64,000 nucleotides of DNA from Crocodylus rhombifer (taxonomy: Eukaryota > Chordata > Crocodylia > Crocodylidae), in assembly GCA_038503035.1 (NCBI GenBank), contig JAVSML010001167.1:564831-628830 (forward strand), read 5' to 3'. Position 1 is the stretch's first letter, and every line of letters begins with the position of its first letter. A model generated the notes under the pieces. It was not told where the DNA came from. It saw only the letters and a list, made by a program, of their open reading frames with translations, and made no database searches. Positions 1 to 11,419 of the stretch are shown here, piece by piece. The position numbers were made by a program, and so were the translations under genes.

Positions 1-1031
1 AGGTCAAAGCGCAACTGGAGGTACAGCTAGCAAGAGATGTGAAGGGTAACAAGCAGGGTTTCTACAAGTATGCTAGCAACAAGAGGAAGGTCAAGGACAG
101 TGTGGATCCCTTACTGACTGGCTGAGGCAACCTAGTGACAGATGAGAAGGGAAAGGCTGAAGTACCTAAATGCTTCTTTTACCTCAGTCTTCATAGGTAA
201 GGTCAGCTCCCAGATTACTGTACCAGGCAGCAGAGTTTTGAGATGAGGTCAGCAGCCAACAGTGGCAAAAAAACAGTTTAGGGATTAATTAGAAAAGCTG
301 GACATATACAAGTCCACAGAGATGGATGAAATGCACCCAAGGGTACTGAGGAAGTTGGCCGATGTGATTTTAGAGCCACTGGCCATCATCTCTGAAAACT
401 CATGGTGACCAGGACAGGTCCTGGATTATTGGAAAAGGGCAAATATCATGCCCATATCTGAAAGGGAAGGAGGAGGATCCAGGGAACTACAAAACAGTCA
501 GCTTCATCTTAATCCCAGGAAAAACTCATAGAGCAGGTTTCTCAAGGAATCCATTTCTAAGCACTTGGAGGAGAAGGTGATTAGGAACAGTCAGCATGGA
601 TTCACCAAAGGCAACTCACGTCTGACTGCCCTCTATGATGAGATGACTGGCTCCGTGGATGTGAAGGATGTGGTGGACGTAACATACTTTAATTTTAGCG
701 AGGCATTTGATACTGTCACCCACAGCATTCTTACAAGCAAGATGAAGACGCATGGGTTGGAGGAACAGATTGAAGGTGGATAGAAAGCTGGATGGACTGT
801 CAGACTCAATGGCTAGTAATCAATGGCTCAATGTCTAGCTGGTATCAAAGTGGAGTGCCCCAGGGATCAGTCCTGGGGCTGGTTTTGTTCAGTATCTTCA
901 TTAACTATCTGGAAGATGGGATGGATTGCACCCTCAGGAACTGATGAATGACACAAAGCTGGGGGGTGTAATAGATGCACTGGAGATGCACTGAGAGGCT
1001 GAGGGAACCGGGTATATTTAGTCTGCAGGAC
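1..1031 (+). mobile_element. Old CR1 LINE, 5' fragment (outer element of nest)
   Basis: This is degenerate CR1 reverse-transcriptase sequence on the plus strand. The first 110 bp read like the CR1 segment following the endonuclease (..FYKYASNKRK). 565-783 encodes VIRNSQHGFTKGNSRLT and an FSEAFDTVTH block, the CR1 'HGFTKGRS..FLDFSKAFDTV' motifs. 940-975 gives a DDTK..G remnant. There are several stops and frameshifts plus an internal loss near 975. 985-1030 corresponds to the later 'RLREPGIFSLQ' region. It is interrupted at about 1031 by a DNA element and resumes at 1801. Confidence 0.85.
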
Positions 1032-1033
1032 TA

Positions 1034-1798
1034 AGTACAGACAGTCAAACACCCGTAGGCTGAATTGATTCAGTCTCTGTACTATAGTTTAAACTACAGA
1101 TTAAACAGAAAAACAACTGGACACACATTTACTTTTGATTCAGCAAACGGAGCCACATCTCTGCAGTGGCTCAGGCCAGAAGCCATGGGAGTGCTAAAGC
1201 ATGACGACTCTGGCATGTAGCCAGGATGGGCTGTACATTTGCTTCCTCTTTCTGCTGCCCCAGAGGTCTCTGGGATATGCAGTCCAGCACCACAGCAGCA
1301 GGACTCTGCAGGGAGTCATTACTTCCTCTTCCTGTTTCCAGGTACCTCTGGGAAGTGTAGTCCAGAGTCACATCCAGCAGTAAGTTTCAGTAAGTTTAGC
1401 AGGGCAAGGCAGATCTGTACTCAGGGGGATTTAACAAGGGGAAGAAGGGTTTAACCCCCTCCTCCCTGGTCCCAAAGTGTTTGCCGAAAGGCGGGGGGCA
1501 GTCCTTGCCTCCTATTCCTCCTCCTGCCAACCCTTCACTATTGTATCAGAGAGCACAGCCTAGCTTAGCCCTGGAAAGCATGCTGGGATTTAACTTGAAC
1601 CAGGAAGGGGCCTGGGACAGAAGTTTTATAAACCAGTTTGACCCAAATCAGTTGAGTCTGATAATACATTCAACCAAGTTTATCTTAAACCAGTTTCAGG
1701 CATTTTGAAACTGGTTTATGTGCACTGAACTCCTATTCTGTTACAGGTTTAAACCAGTTTCTGATCATTTAAACCAGCTTATGTGTAACTTCTGTCCC
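1034..1798 (+). mobile_element. Unclassified TA-flanked DNA element, copy 1 (inserted in CR1)
   Basis: The element begins AGTACAGACAGTC and ends CTTCTGTCCC, with TA on each side (1032-1033, 1799-1800). The ends are imperfect inverted repeats (AGTACAGACAG against GGGACAGAAG). The second half contains repeated AAACCAGTTT-type motifs around 1630-1780. A 473-bp relative in the opposite orientation lies at 55622-56094 and matches over both ends. There is no open transposase frame, so it is probably a non-autonomous Tc1/mariner- or pogo-type element. It splits a CR1 between codons of the LQ/KRRLRG motif, so it is younger than that CR1. Confidence 0.65.
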
Positions 1799-1800
1799 TA

Positions 1801-2112
1801 GCCCAGAAGAGAAGACTGAGAGGGTATTCGATAGCAGCCAGAAGGGCGACTGCAAGGAGCATGGAACTGGACTGTTCTCAGCAGAGAGAGACAACAGAAC
1901 AATGGTCTCAAGTTGCAGCAAGGGAGGTTTAGGTCAGATATTAGGAAAAACTCTCACTAGGAGGGTGGTGAATGAAGCACTGAAAGAAGTTACCTAGAGT
2001 GGTGATGGAATCTCCATCCTTGGAGGTTTTTAAGGCCCATCTTGACAAAGCCCTGCCTGGAATGATCTAGTTGGGGCTGGTCCTGCTTTGAGCAGGAGAT
2101 TGGACTAGATCA
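1801..2112 (+). mobile_element. Old CR1 LINE, middle 3' fragment (outer element)
   Basis: This is the continuation of the CR1 at 1-1031. It starts at the KRRLRGY motif (agaagagaagactgagaggg) and runs through the C-terminal stretch ..GRFRSDIRK.. and ..ESPSLEVFKAHLDKALPG.. in degraded form. At about 2112, within 'ggactagat', it is cut by a minus-strand CR1. Its last 50 bp reappear at 3560-3609. Confidence 0.85.
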
Positions 2113-3559
2113 TAGTGCTTAGGATTGGAAGGGACCTAAACAGATCATCCACTCCAACCCCCTACCCTGGGCAGGAATGGGTGCCAGGGTCATATCACCC
2201 CAGCCAAATATCTGTCCAGCCTCCTCTTGAAGACCCCCAAGGTAGGAGAGAGTACTACCTCACTTGGGAGCCCACTCCAGAGCCTGGCAGCCCTAACTGT
2301 AAAGTAGTGTCTCCTGGTGTCTAGTCTGAACCTTCTAACAATTTGTGGCTGTTATTCCTAGTAGCCCCAGGTGGTGCCTCCCCCAATTCTCACTGGTCCC
2401 CCCTGATGAGTTTGTAAATGGCCATCAGATCCCGCCCCCCAGCCTTCTCTTGTGGAGGCTGAGTAAGTTGAGGCCCTTTAGCCTGTCTTAGTAGGGCCTG
2501 CCCCTTGATCATGCGAGTGACCCTCTTCTGGATCCTCTAAAGGCTAGCCACTTCCCTCTTGAAGTGCGGCGCCCAGAACGGGACACAGTACTCCAACTGT
2601 GGCATAACCAATGCCGCATAGAGGAGAAGGATCACCTCCCTGAACCTGCTTGTGATGCATCTGTAGATGCACGACAAGGTGCAGTTAGTCTTACTGACTG
2701 CTTCCTCGCACTGGCGGCTCATGTTCATCCTGGAGTCAACAATGGCTCCAAGATCCCTTTCTGCCACCGTGTTGACAAGAAGGGTATTCCCCAGCCTATA
2801 GGTGTGTTGCTGGTTCCTTCTCCCTAGATACAGAACCTTGCACTTGTCCGCTTTGAATTCCATCCTATTCTCATCCATCCACCTCTGTAATCTGTCTAGA
2901 TCTAGCTGGATTCTGTCCCTCCCCTCCAGCATGCCCACCTTGCCCCACAACTTGGTGTCGTCAGCAAATGTGGACAGCGTGCATTCCACACCCACATCCA
3001 GATTGCTGATAAAGATGTTAAACAGTACAGACCCTGGGACCAAGCCCTGAGGGACTCCACTGCCCACATCCCTTTAGGTTAAAAACAACCCATCCACCAC
3101 CACTCTCTGGATGCAACCATCTAGCCAATTTACCAGCCATCTGACTGTGTAGGCATCAATGCCGCAGTCACCAGGGTTTTTTAAAAGAATGTGGTGGGTA
3201 ACTGTGTCAGAGGCCTTCTTAAAAGTCCAGGAAGATGACATGTACCCCAACACTCTTGTCCAGGGACTTCGTGACCTGATCATAAAAAGAAACCAGGTTA
3301 GTCAGCCAGGCCCTGCCTTCAATGAACCCATGTTGGTTGCTCCTGAGCATTACGTCCCCTGCTGGGCCCTTGCAGATGCACTCCTTGATAATTTTCTCAA
3401 AGGTCTTCCCAAGGACCGAGGTAAGACTGACTGGCCTATAATTGCTGAGGTCCTCCTTTCTCCCCTTCTTGTAAATGGGGACCACATTGGCCTTTTTCCA
3501 AGGCTCTGGTACCTGGCTAGTGGTCCATGAGAACTCGTAGAGCCATTCCAAGCCATCAA
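2113..3559 (-). mobile_element. CR1 LINE, 5'-truncated, minus strand, nested
   Basis: Read on the minus strand, this carries CR1 RT: NYRPVSLTSVLGK, NQHGFIEGRAWLTNLVSFYD, a degraded palm block, PQGLVPGSVLFNIFISNLD, the FADDTKLWG active-site box (DD present), CKVLYLGRRNQQ and YRCITSRFREVILLLYAALV. The frame is broken into at least three pieces (3219-3551, 3074-3283, 2537-3067). The 3' UTR ends at 2113 with the reverse complement of the CR1 tail (gattggaagggacctaaac). It is about 1.45 kb, truncated at the 5' side near 3559. It is in the same orientation as KDM6A and opposite to the other CR1 copies nearby. Confidence 0.9.
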
Positions 3560-3609
3560 ATGACCTGCTGAGGTGCCTTCCAACACTAATTTTCTATGAT
3601 TCTATGAAT
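3560..3609 (+). mobile_element. CR1 3' terminus of the outer, interrupted element
   Basis: 'tgacctgctgaggtgccttc' followed by ttctatgattctatgaatg is the plus-strand CR1 tail missing from the fragment that stops at 2112. This shows that the minus-strand CR1 landed inside the older one. Confidence 0.85.
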
Positions 3610-5093
3610 GTTTAAATAACAACATCAAAAACTGTTCCTGCACTTCAGATTACATTAAACTTAACAGCTCTGTAGTCTGTTACGGTCCCAAACAGCTGTA
3701 ATACAGAGAGTTGCCTCTTTTCTCATCAATGACAAATGGGAAGCTCAAGCCTGAATGCAAGTTACTATGTTAAGGCCTCAGGAACTGCTTATTCCTAAGG
3801 CCACCATCTAGCAGACTGGATCAGATAAATTACTCATAACTGTCCTTTAACATTCTGAATCCTTATAGCAAGATCCTCAGGATCCAATGAGGGCAAGTCA
3901 AACCAAAGCCAATTATCCATGATGTGGGTAATTAATTTGCTATTTATTTTTCATGAACAGTAGTATCATGTTGGGTTGTGCATGAAGCTTCCTACTCCTT
4001 ACTGTTAGTTTAAGGCTCCGTGAAAGGACATTTACTCACTGTGTATGTTCTTGATCTTGGTAGCTTATTTTATAGCTGTAAACCAACCATCACCCTCCAG
4101 TTTCTCACAGAGTTCTGAATAAAGTTTGTTTACAGTATGACTAGTTTGACTCAATTAAAAGTAATGCACATTTTGAATATATTGGTATTTCATATATGTA
4201 GTCCATAGAATCATAGTATGGCAAAAACCTAGCACAATACAACGTAAAGACTGATACTAAAACAACCTTCACTCCTCTGTCTTGCCTTTTGTTACATGAA
4301 ACCATGCATGAAGGGCTGCACAAAATTAATTACAGGCCAGTTTTTCAAAAGGTATATACAGTAACTGAAGAGATTTTTAAAAATGTCTGGCACCACTCAC
4401 TCACCTGAGTGGCCAGCCATTTACATCTTTAGGCATATGTCTGGCCCTAAAGCCCTGTCTACAAATACAACCTGATCAATTTAAGTAAATTGATGCAAAC
4501 ACATTTAAAAATCAAAATACATATTTACATAGAAATTTGCCCTGGCTTAGCTAAAGAATAAGGCATACCTGTTAACCAAATGACTGACCTGCAGAGGCAG
4601 TGGATTGACCAGGGTGGGGTGATTGGGGTAGCTGCCCCAGATGCCAACTGGGTGGGGGAGGAGGAAAGGGATAAAGGGGGCAGTAGATACACAGAAAAGA
4701 ACCCCAAACCTGTCACCATGGGATCAGAGTGTGGCAGCAGTGGCAGTGGTAACTGGGAGTTGCCACATCTGCTGCATGTGGCAGCTGGTCTAGGTGCCTG
4801 GCCACATTATCACACCTCTGTGCTAAGGGCTCTGTAGGTAAAGCTCCAGCAGAATACATGAGTCATAGATATTTAGCAGCTTTGGATATCAGATCATGAA
4901 GTTCCCAACAGTTATGAGGACTTTGCAAGTCTCCTTCACAGCTTGGCTCAAACATGGTTGGAAAATACTAAAGCATGTAACAAGGCTAAAACATTTTTCT
5001 TCTAATAAATCTTTTTCCAGTTATTTACAAAGCTCAAACTTTTTTCTTCAGGGTAATTTTGCTTTTAAAGATCTCTGCTCTGCCCTGGGTAAG

Positions 5094-5116
5094 TTTTTTT
5101 TTTTTTTTTCTTTTTT
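5094..5116. repeat. Poly-T tract
   Basis: About 16 T, then C, then six T. It is a homopolymer with no adjacent element identified. Confidence 0.9.
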
Positions 5117-5903
5117 AATGGTTCAATCATTTGTCATAAAAAGCAGTACAAAAGTTGTAATTCTACCATTACTGAACAGCTGTGATTTGTTTCTGTTTTC
5201 TTTAAATAGTCTGAGCCAACTCCAAGCTCATACCTACATCCCCCCAAGGCATTAGAACCGTAGTATCTGGTATGTTTTGTATCCTTAAAAATCAGGCATT
5301 TTAATTCTGTCAAGTTAAAATGGTTTAAACACAGTACATGGCTTATAATGTATTTTTCAGTTCCGCAACATATCCACTTCCCTTATTTCAATGCTTGATT
5401 CAATGATGCATTTGACTGTGGAGCAGGGTTTAAATTTCTTTTTCTATATGTAGATCATCTTTGTTCTGTTAAAAGTGAAATATTCAAATTTCTTCCACTG
5501 CTTAATTAAAAATTATAATACTACCATGTATATTTAATCCAAGGTGGTCTATGCCCAAAACAAAAATTTCTCCAGCCTTCCCTCCTTTTCTTGATCTGAG
5601 CATGCAGGATTCACCTCCACATTCATGCTCCAAGCATAAATGAATGTGGTAAAGTGCTACAGTAACAAAGCCAACCCCTGATCTTCCACTCCCTTCCTGG
5701 CCTTGGTTTGCCATCTCACACTGTATAGTACTTCTATGCACACACTGTGATTCTCTTCCTCTAATTAGAGCACCCAAATCTGCCTGAGGCTCATGACCTA
5801 GGACATTTCCACTGGGCAAGAAGAAGAAATCTGATTAGAGAAATGTTTTACTGTATTATAAGGTTGAAGCAGAATGGCTCCTTTGATCAATGATCTAGTA
5901 AAC

Positions 5904-5983
5904 CAGTGGCTCTCAAGCTTTTCAGTCACAGCACCCCAACACCACTTATTTGATTATGGCAGTACCCTGGTTGAGAACCACTG
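5904..5983. mobile_element. Tiny hAT (Charlie-like) remnant
   Basis: Eighty base pairs beginning cagtggctctcaagc and ending ggttgagaaccactg, a pair of inverted repeats matching the hAT/Charlie-type terminus CAGTGGTTCTCAACC. No clear target duplication is seen. A perfect 12-bp inverted repeat (gttgaagcagaa, 5863-5874 and 5988-5999) brackets it. Confidence 0.6.
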
Positions 5984-6105
5984 TTGGTTCTGCTTCAACT
6001 TAACTCAGGTGCCTTTACCTCCCCAGGTACCTGCTGTTCAGCCACCCTAGGAAGGGCTGTGACGTGTGTGTGCACACTCCTCTTGCATTAAGGTTCTTTG
6101 ATAGT

Positions 6106-6248
6106 CCTAAAGCAAAAACAGAGCTGGCTTTGTCTGTAGCCTTTCCTGGTCCCCACCCTGGAAGCAGAGGTGTATGGGTGGAGTTGTGAGGAGTGATGGT
6201 CTGGACCAGGAAGGACTACAGCCCAAGCCAGCTTTCTTTTGCTTTAGG
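6106..6248. repeat. Foldback sequence with ~47-bp arms
   Basis: The left arm 6106-6152 (cctaaagcaaaaacagagct.. to cctggtcc) is complementary to 6203-6248 with only a few mismatches around a 50-bp spacer. It is likely part of a non-autonomous DNA element whose outer ends I could not fix. Confidence 0.6.
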
Positions 6249-7557
6249 TTTATCAGACAGGCCTCGTGCAGCAGGAAGGCACACAGGTTTTAGCCCTGCA
6301 TACAGGACAGTTTTATATGACCACAGCAATGCCCATATCACAATAACTTGGAGTGGGTCTTGTGGCAACCAGGGCATTAAACCCTGCCCTAAGGTTGCTG
6401 ACCATGCTTTAAACCAATGGGGGGGTCAACTGTTTTTTGGGGGGCTTTTTAGTTTTTTTTAAACAGAGGACATACAAATTAGGCCCACACCCTCCCTAAG
6501 TTCCACTCTAAACCCCTCTGCCAACCCAACTGCTGCTCTGCTTTCTACTCCCTACCCTGTGCTCCCTGACCTATCAGCTGCTATGTTCCCTGCACCCTAC
6601 CTGATCTGCCATGTCATACATGATGGAGCTTTGGTCACCCCTACTTTAGACAGCACCCTCACTGAAAAGCTGAGGGAAAGTAAACCGTCAGGAACAAGAA
6701 AACACAGTAGTTCTTAAACATTTGTGGTGTTCCAGATTTCAATGGCTTTCTTTTGGTTTCAAAAGGACTGAGCTAGATAGGACAAAATGAGAGAAATGAA
6801 CAGGTACATATATAAAATCAAGAGAGTTTAATATGCAGAAATGTAAATGATAAAATTATACCTCATCTTAAAAAAAAAAAAACTTATTTCCTTATAGATT
6901 TCACTGCATAGCATGAAGTTCCTGTAAAGAATGCTTCCTACTTCCAGTACAGGTATATTTGAAGACTAAAATTCTGTCCTACAGTATTAGCTAAAAACAG
7001 GTAAGAAAAGGAATTGGTGGAGGGAGGAAGAAAAACAAAAACTAGAGAACAAGGCAAGATGGAAGAGAATAAATGGGGAAAAAAACAAAGGAAGAGCTAC
7101 AGTAATAGAAAAAGAAATAGAGAAAAAGGTATTGTATACTAATAAACAGTTTCTAATTGGTCAGACTAACTGCTTAAAAAGGTGTTTCAGACATTAGGAA
7201 CTTTTGTCTGTGTGTGTATCATACATAGAGGAGAAAGGAAGGGCTCTAAATATCCAGACTGCCAATTTTTCCTGTCTTTTCTCTGTCTTCCTTATCCCTT
7301 CCTTTGCTTTCCCTGTATCCCTTATAATGTAGTACTTTAGTTAGGATTATAAACGCAGATCATTCACAATCCACTAAATTAGTCTGGTGAAGAGTTCAGC
7401 GCCCACCTGAACCTTTAATTCTCTCTGGAACCCTCCAAACCTTCCTATTACCTCTGAGTATCAAGATTTGCTAGAATACTGCAGACAAGAATACTTGTAT
7501 TTCCAAAGTTGGCACTGTACTACCAATGCAAACCTAACAAATTCCTTGCCATTTTTA

Positions 7558-7758
<201 letters not shown>

Positions 7759-8079
7759 TCAGTATTTACTGCAATGTTACTCTTTAATCAGTATGGTTAT
7801 ATCACAGTAAAATATGCAATCAGAATATTTTGTTAGAGATAGATGAACACATCATGTTCAGGTATTTGGAATATGATAACTTCCCATTTCTGTGGCATCA
7901 GTTTTCATTGTGTGTGTTAAAATCTGTACTACTAGCCATCCCAGCAGTCCACATATCTCTTCCACTCATTAGGATAAATTATTTACTGCCTATATTAATG
8001 CATCTCAATTATTTCAGGAACATTGAAATAATATGTACACTTATTACCAGATCTACAGCCAACTGCTTGCACTGATCCT

Positions 8080-8970
8080 GTTACCCACTGATTACCAGGG
8101 ACCCGAGGTTGTGTGCACCATGGAAAAATGCATATTTCCTCCTTTAAAGGAGAAAAATGTGGGAAACTGCAAGTTTCCCTTTGCAGCTGGCACAGTTTCA
8201 GCCTGCAAGGGGCTGCTGGAGCTGGGGAGAATGGGATGCAGGGAGCACCACGTGCACTTGTGCACACACAGAGGTACATGGAAATCAGGCAGTGTGGTAG
8301 AAAGCAGCTCCCTGCAGGTAAGCCAGTGGGGAGGAGGGCAGGGGACCACAGACAATGTGTGTGTGGGGACACACATACCCCCTCTAGATTTCTGTACCCA
8401 CAGTGGGGTGCAGGGATGCAACTGGGCAAGAGCTGCCTCTAACACAACGGACAGGACCTGGTGTGGAAGGAAGCACTACACCACCATGGCTGCCAAGGTA
8501 AGGCACCTCCTGCACACCCAGCAGCTGAGGGCTACCTCACCTTGGTAACAAGGGTGGTGCGGTACTCCCTGCTGTACTGGGTCCTGCCTGCTGGACCAAA
8601 GGTGGTACCTGCTCAGAGCTGGTCTGGCTCAGATGCAGCTCTGGGCCCTTCTGTGAGTGCAGAAATCTGGGGGGCATGTGCCCCATGCATTGCCTGTGCC
8701 ACCACTGCCCCCCTGACCTGTCACCACTACCCAAACCCTGCTTCCCCATATACCCACACTATTCCCCACACACCTATTCTTTTGCTGATACGCTGGTAGG
8801 CTGGGGGCAAGGGAAAGCAGGTTGGGAGTGAGGGGCACTGGCAGGGCTGGGGTGGGGAGGGAGAGACTGGGGGCTGTGGCTTGGGAGTGAGAGGCAATGG
8901 CATGTGCAGGGCACTAGCATATCAAAACTGCTCAGCACCGGGGGTGGGGCCCCGCTAGACCTATATCCTA
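8080..8970. other. GC-rich unclassified block
   Basis: This is markedly richer in G+C than the flanking intron, with short hairpins (e.g. ggaaactgcaagtttcc) and recurring 'ctgcaggg', 'gtgcacac' and 'ggggca' strings. Several ORFs of 60-170 codons overlap in both strands and look like shadows of low stop density. I see no domain, splice logic or repeat terminus. It is probably an unrecognised transposon. Confidence 0.35.
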
Positions 8971-9039
8971 GGTTCTGATTTTCCATAATAAAATAACAAA
9001 AATTCAATGCCAAAATATATCAGTATTTAGAATTTATGA

Positions 9040-9545
9040 GTGGTTACACATGTTGTAACCAGTCGCAAAACCACTGAGGCAGCCAAAACATCTTTCAGTA
9101 GGACCGCAGCTCCTGTCTGGCTGAAACTCTATGGCCTCTCTCTCTAGTTTGCTTGCCTGACACGGCTTGATCTAACTGTTAAAAAAAGAGTGAGGGAGGC
9201 TACCAACAAGCCTCAGTGAGCCTCAATCGTAACAGTTCCCTTCTGACTTGACAAGGCCCCTATAGGGCACCTGTAGCCTTAGGGACATTTTGCGTGGCAC
9301 TTTCTCCCCTACACTACGCTCCAAGCTCACTGTTCCTTCAGTTAGGGCCTCAGCCTCCCCACCTGTACCCTCATTAGGCCTTTTAGCCTAGGCCCGCTGC
9401 TTCAGACCTGGCTTTGAGGCACTAGCAGCCATCTACCACCTCCAGTCTCTGGACCCCTTGCCTCTGTCTGCCAGGCTCCTGAAGTGCTATGGCTGCGCTC
9501 CTGTAGCACTAGGCCCTTCCCCTATCTCCTGTAGTCTCCAGGCAT
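9040..9545. other. GC-richer block, possibly a degenerate repeat
   Basis: Pyrimidine-rich sequence with many CCT/CCC runs (9240-9540), unlike the surrounding AT-rich intron. No coding frame and no defined termini. It abuts the foldback repeat that starts near 9550. Confidence 0.25.
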
Positions 9546-9555
9546 TAATTAGAGA

Positions 9556-9790
9556 GTGTCTTGTGTATCAGCATCCCCAAGCTGAAAAATGGCAGTGGGG
9601 GCACTTTAAGTAAAGCTCGTTGAACAAACTTTAGTTAAAGCGCCCCTACTGCCATTTTTCAGCAAGGGGATGCTAAAACATGGGACACTGGAGTCGGCTG
9701 GAGCACAGTAATTACCACACTTCAGTAGACTTGATTAATCGATTAATGCAATTACAGCATGTCAGAGCAGCACCGCTGCACATGTATAGG
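9556..9790 (+). repeat. Foldback MITE-like family, copy 1
   Basis: Arms 9556-9618 and 9626-9683 form an almost perfect hairpin around 'gctgaaaaatggcag' and 'ctgccatttttcagc'. A tail of about 110 bp follows (ctggagtcggctggagcaca, attaccac, attacagcatgtcagagcag, cacatgtatagg). The same hairpin plus tail occurs at 60460-60710 in the same orientation, so this is a dispersed family. There is no coding capacity. The resemblance to Harbinger-type MITEs of reptiles is only a suggestion. Confidence 0.7.
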
Positions 9791-11208
9791 CATCCAATTT
9801 TATTATAATGATTGAGGTAATGGTAGACTTCCAAATTGCTTTCAAATTATAATCAATAAGTGTGTTTAATTGATTACAATATATATTGTAGTGTTTCATT
9901 TTAATAGTGAAAAAATGCAGATTTTGGGGGTGTTAATCAGAGAATTTGTGATTTTTATACAGAGAAAACCAGGATCCCTGCTCTTTATGCTACCTGGGAA
10001 TAGCAATGGCAGTGAAGAGTGGGAGGACATGATTATCCATGATTCTTTCAGTTGCCCCATTCACCTGTACTTAAAGATGTCTCTCTTCTTCCTGCCAGCT
10101 ACTCAGCTGCTGCCCAAATGTGCCTCACTTTTTGCAACAGCTCCACCCTGAAAGCTGCCCAGCTACATACCCTGTAACTTCCCCCATCACAACCACCTAC
10201 TGTTCAGAATGCGAGTGAAAAACATTTTTACCACTAATTTAACCCTGCGTTGGAGCTATATGAATGATAAATAAAATCTATTCATTATTTATATTAAAAA
10301 TAATAACATGCATTTAGTTATTAACTCCCACATAACAGCACATTCACCTTATTTTAAAGCATCATCATCCAAACAGGTAGGCCAAAATGTTGACTTGCTA
10401 GTAAACTTACATGTCATGTTACTACTATGAACTTTTTCAACACAGGAGCTATTATCGTCTTCCAATTTCCATTTATTTTGGTTAACATATTTGACTTTGT
10501 ATATTAATTCATATTATATATTTTATGATCTTACATTTGGGATTAATTTACCTATTTGTATCTTTCCTGAAGGTGTGCCTAGGCCTATCCCAGTTCTATG
10601 TGCTTATGTAACTGAGGCAATATAGTGTCTAAGCTTATATAAAACTTTGTAAACTTCTAAAAAAATGAATCCTAATTAATTTGCTTAGTCTTAGAATGAG
10701 GCAGTCCATGCTCTTACCCAAGTTAAGTTATCAATTATTACAGACATCTAAATTTCTGACAATAAGATAAACCACAACAACTGCACTTTGTCTCATTTAA
10801 GGAAATTTTATTCAATACACAATTTGATGCTTAGTACAAGAGTTAAACCACAGCATAAAGATTAGGTTGTAATTACAGTTTGAAAATTTTTATATACATA
10901 AATTACAAAAAAACTAAGATTCCTACTTAAGAGAAAAAACACTTTACAAAAGGTAAAAGATGACAACTAATGCAAAGCCAGAAAAGTAAACATATATCAC
11001 ATTTAACACTGAGGTCCCACTGATTGGGGGGAACCTATTGGCTTAAGCGGATGTAATTATAGCCAAATGCATCATGTGAACCACAGCTTATCCCTTTGCA
11101 CAGTTTAAGTCCTATTTAAACACTGTATCAAGTTAAATTTACTGTTCGAAATAGCATAATCTAGAATAATTTTCTAGATAAGACAGGCCTAAATTGGATT
11201 CAGAGACA

Positions 11209-11419
11209 GGGGGCATGTCTATATGAGATGCTATGTTGCCATAGCAACGCATTACAGCGATGTAGCGTCAGTGAGCAAAAACCATGACATTACGTTGCCA
11301 TAGCAATGTGCTCCCTTGCTATAGTGCATTGCTACAGCAATGTAGTCGCTAAAAATAACTGCGCCACTGGCACAGCACAGTAACAATGGCGCAGTAAGGG
11401 CACATATGTAGATGTATCT
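11209..11419. mobile_element. Small non-autonomous DNA element (MITE-like)
   Basis: The ends are imperfect inverted repeats: ggcatgtctatatgagatgc on the left and, reverse-complemented from the right, gatacatctacatatgtgcc. The interior has two copies of ttgccatagcaa and a palindromic gcattgctacagcaatg. It has no coding frame. Confidence 0.5.

Noticed and set aside
2115..2324. Plus-strand ORF with RIGRDLNRSSTP
   Set aside because: It is the reverse complement of a CR1 3' UTR (minus-strand CR1 at 2113-3559), a frequent false ORF.
4200..4225. 'atagaatcatag' string resembling a CR1 tail
   Set aside because: Only about 12 bp match and no CR1 sequence follows on either side.
8033..8548. 171-codon plus-strand ORF and minus-strand ORFs over it
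   Set aside because: No recognisable domain, overlapping open frames on both strands, low-stop GC-rich sequence; probably a repeat.
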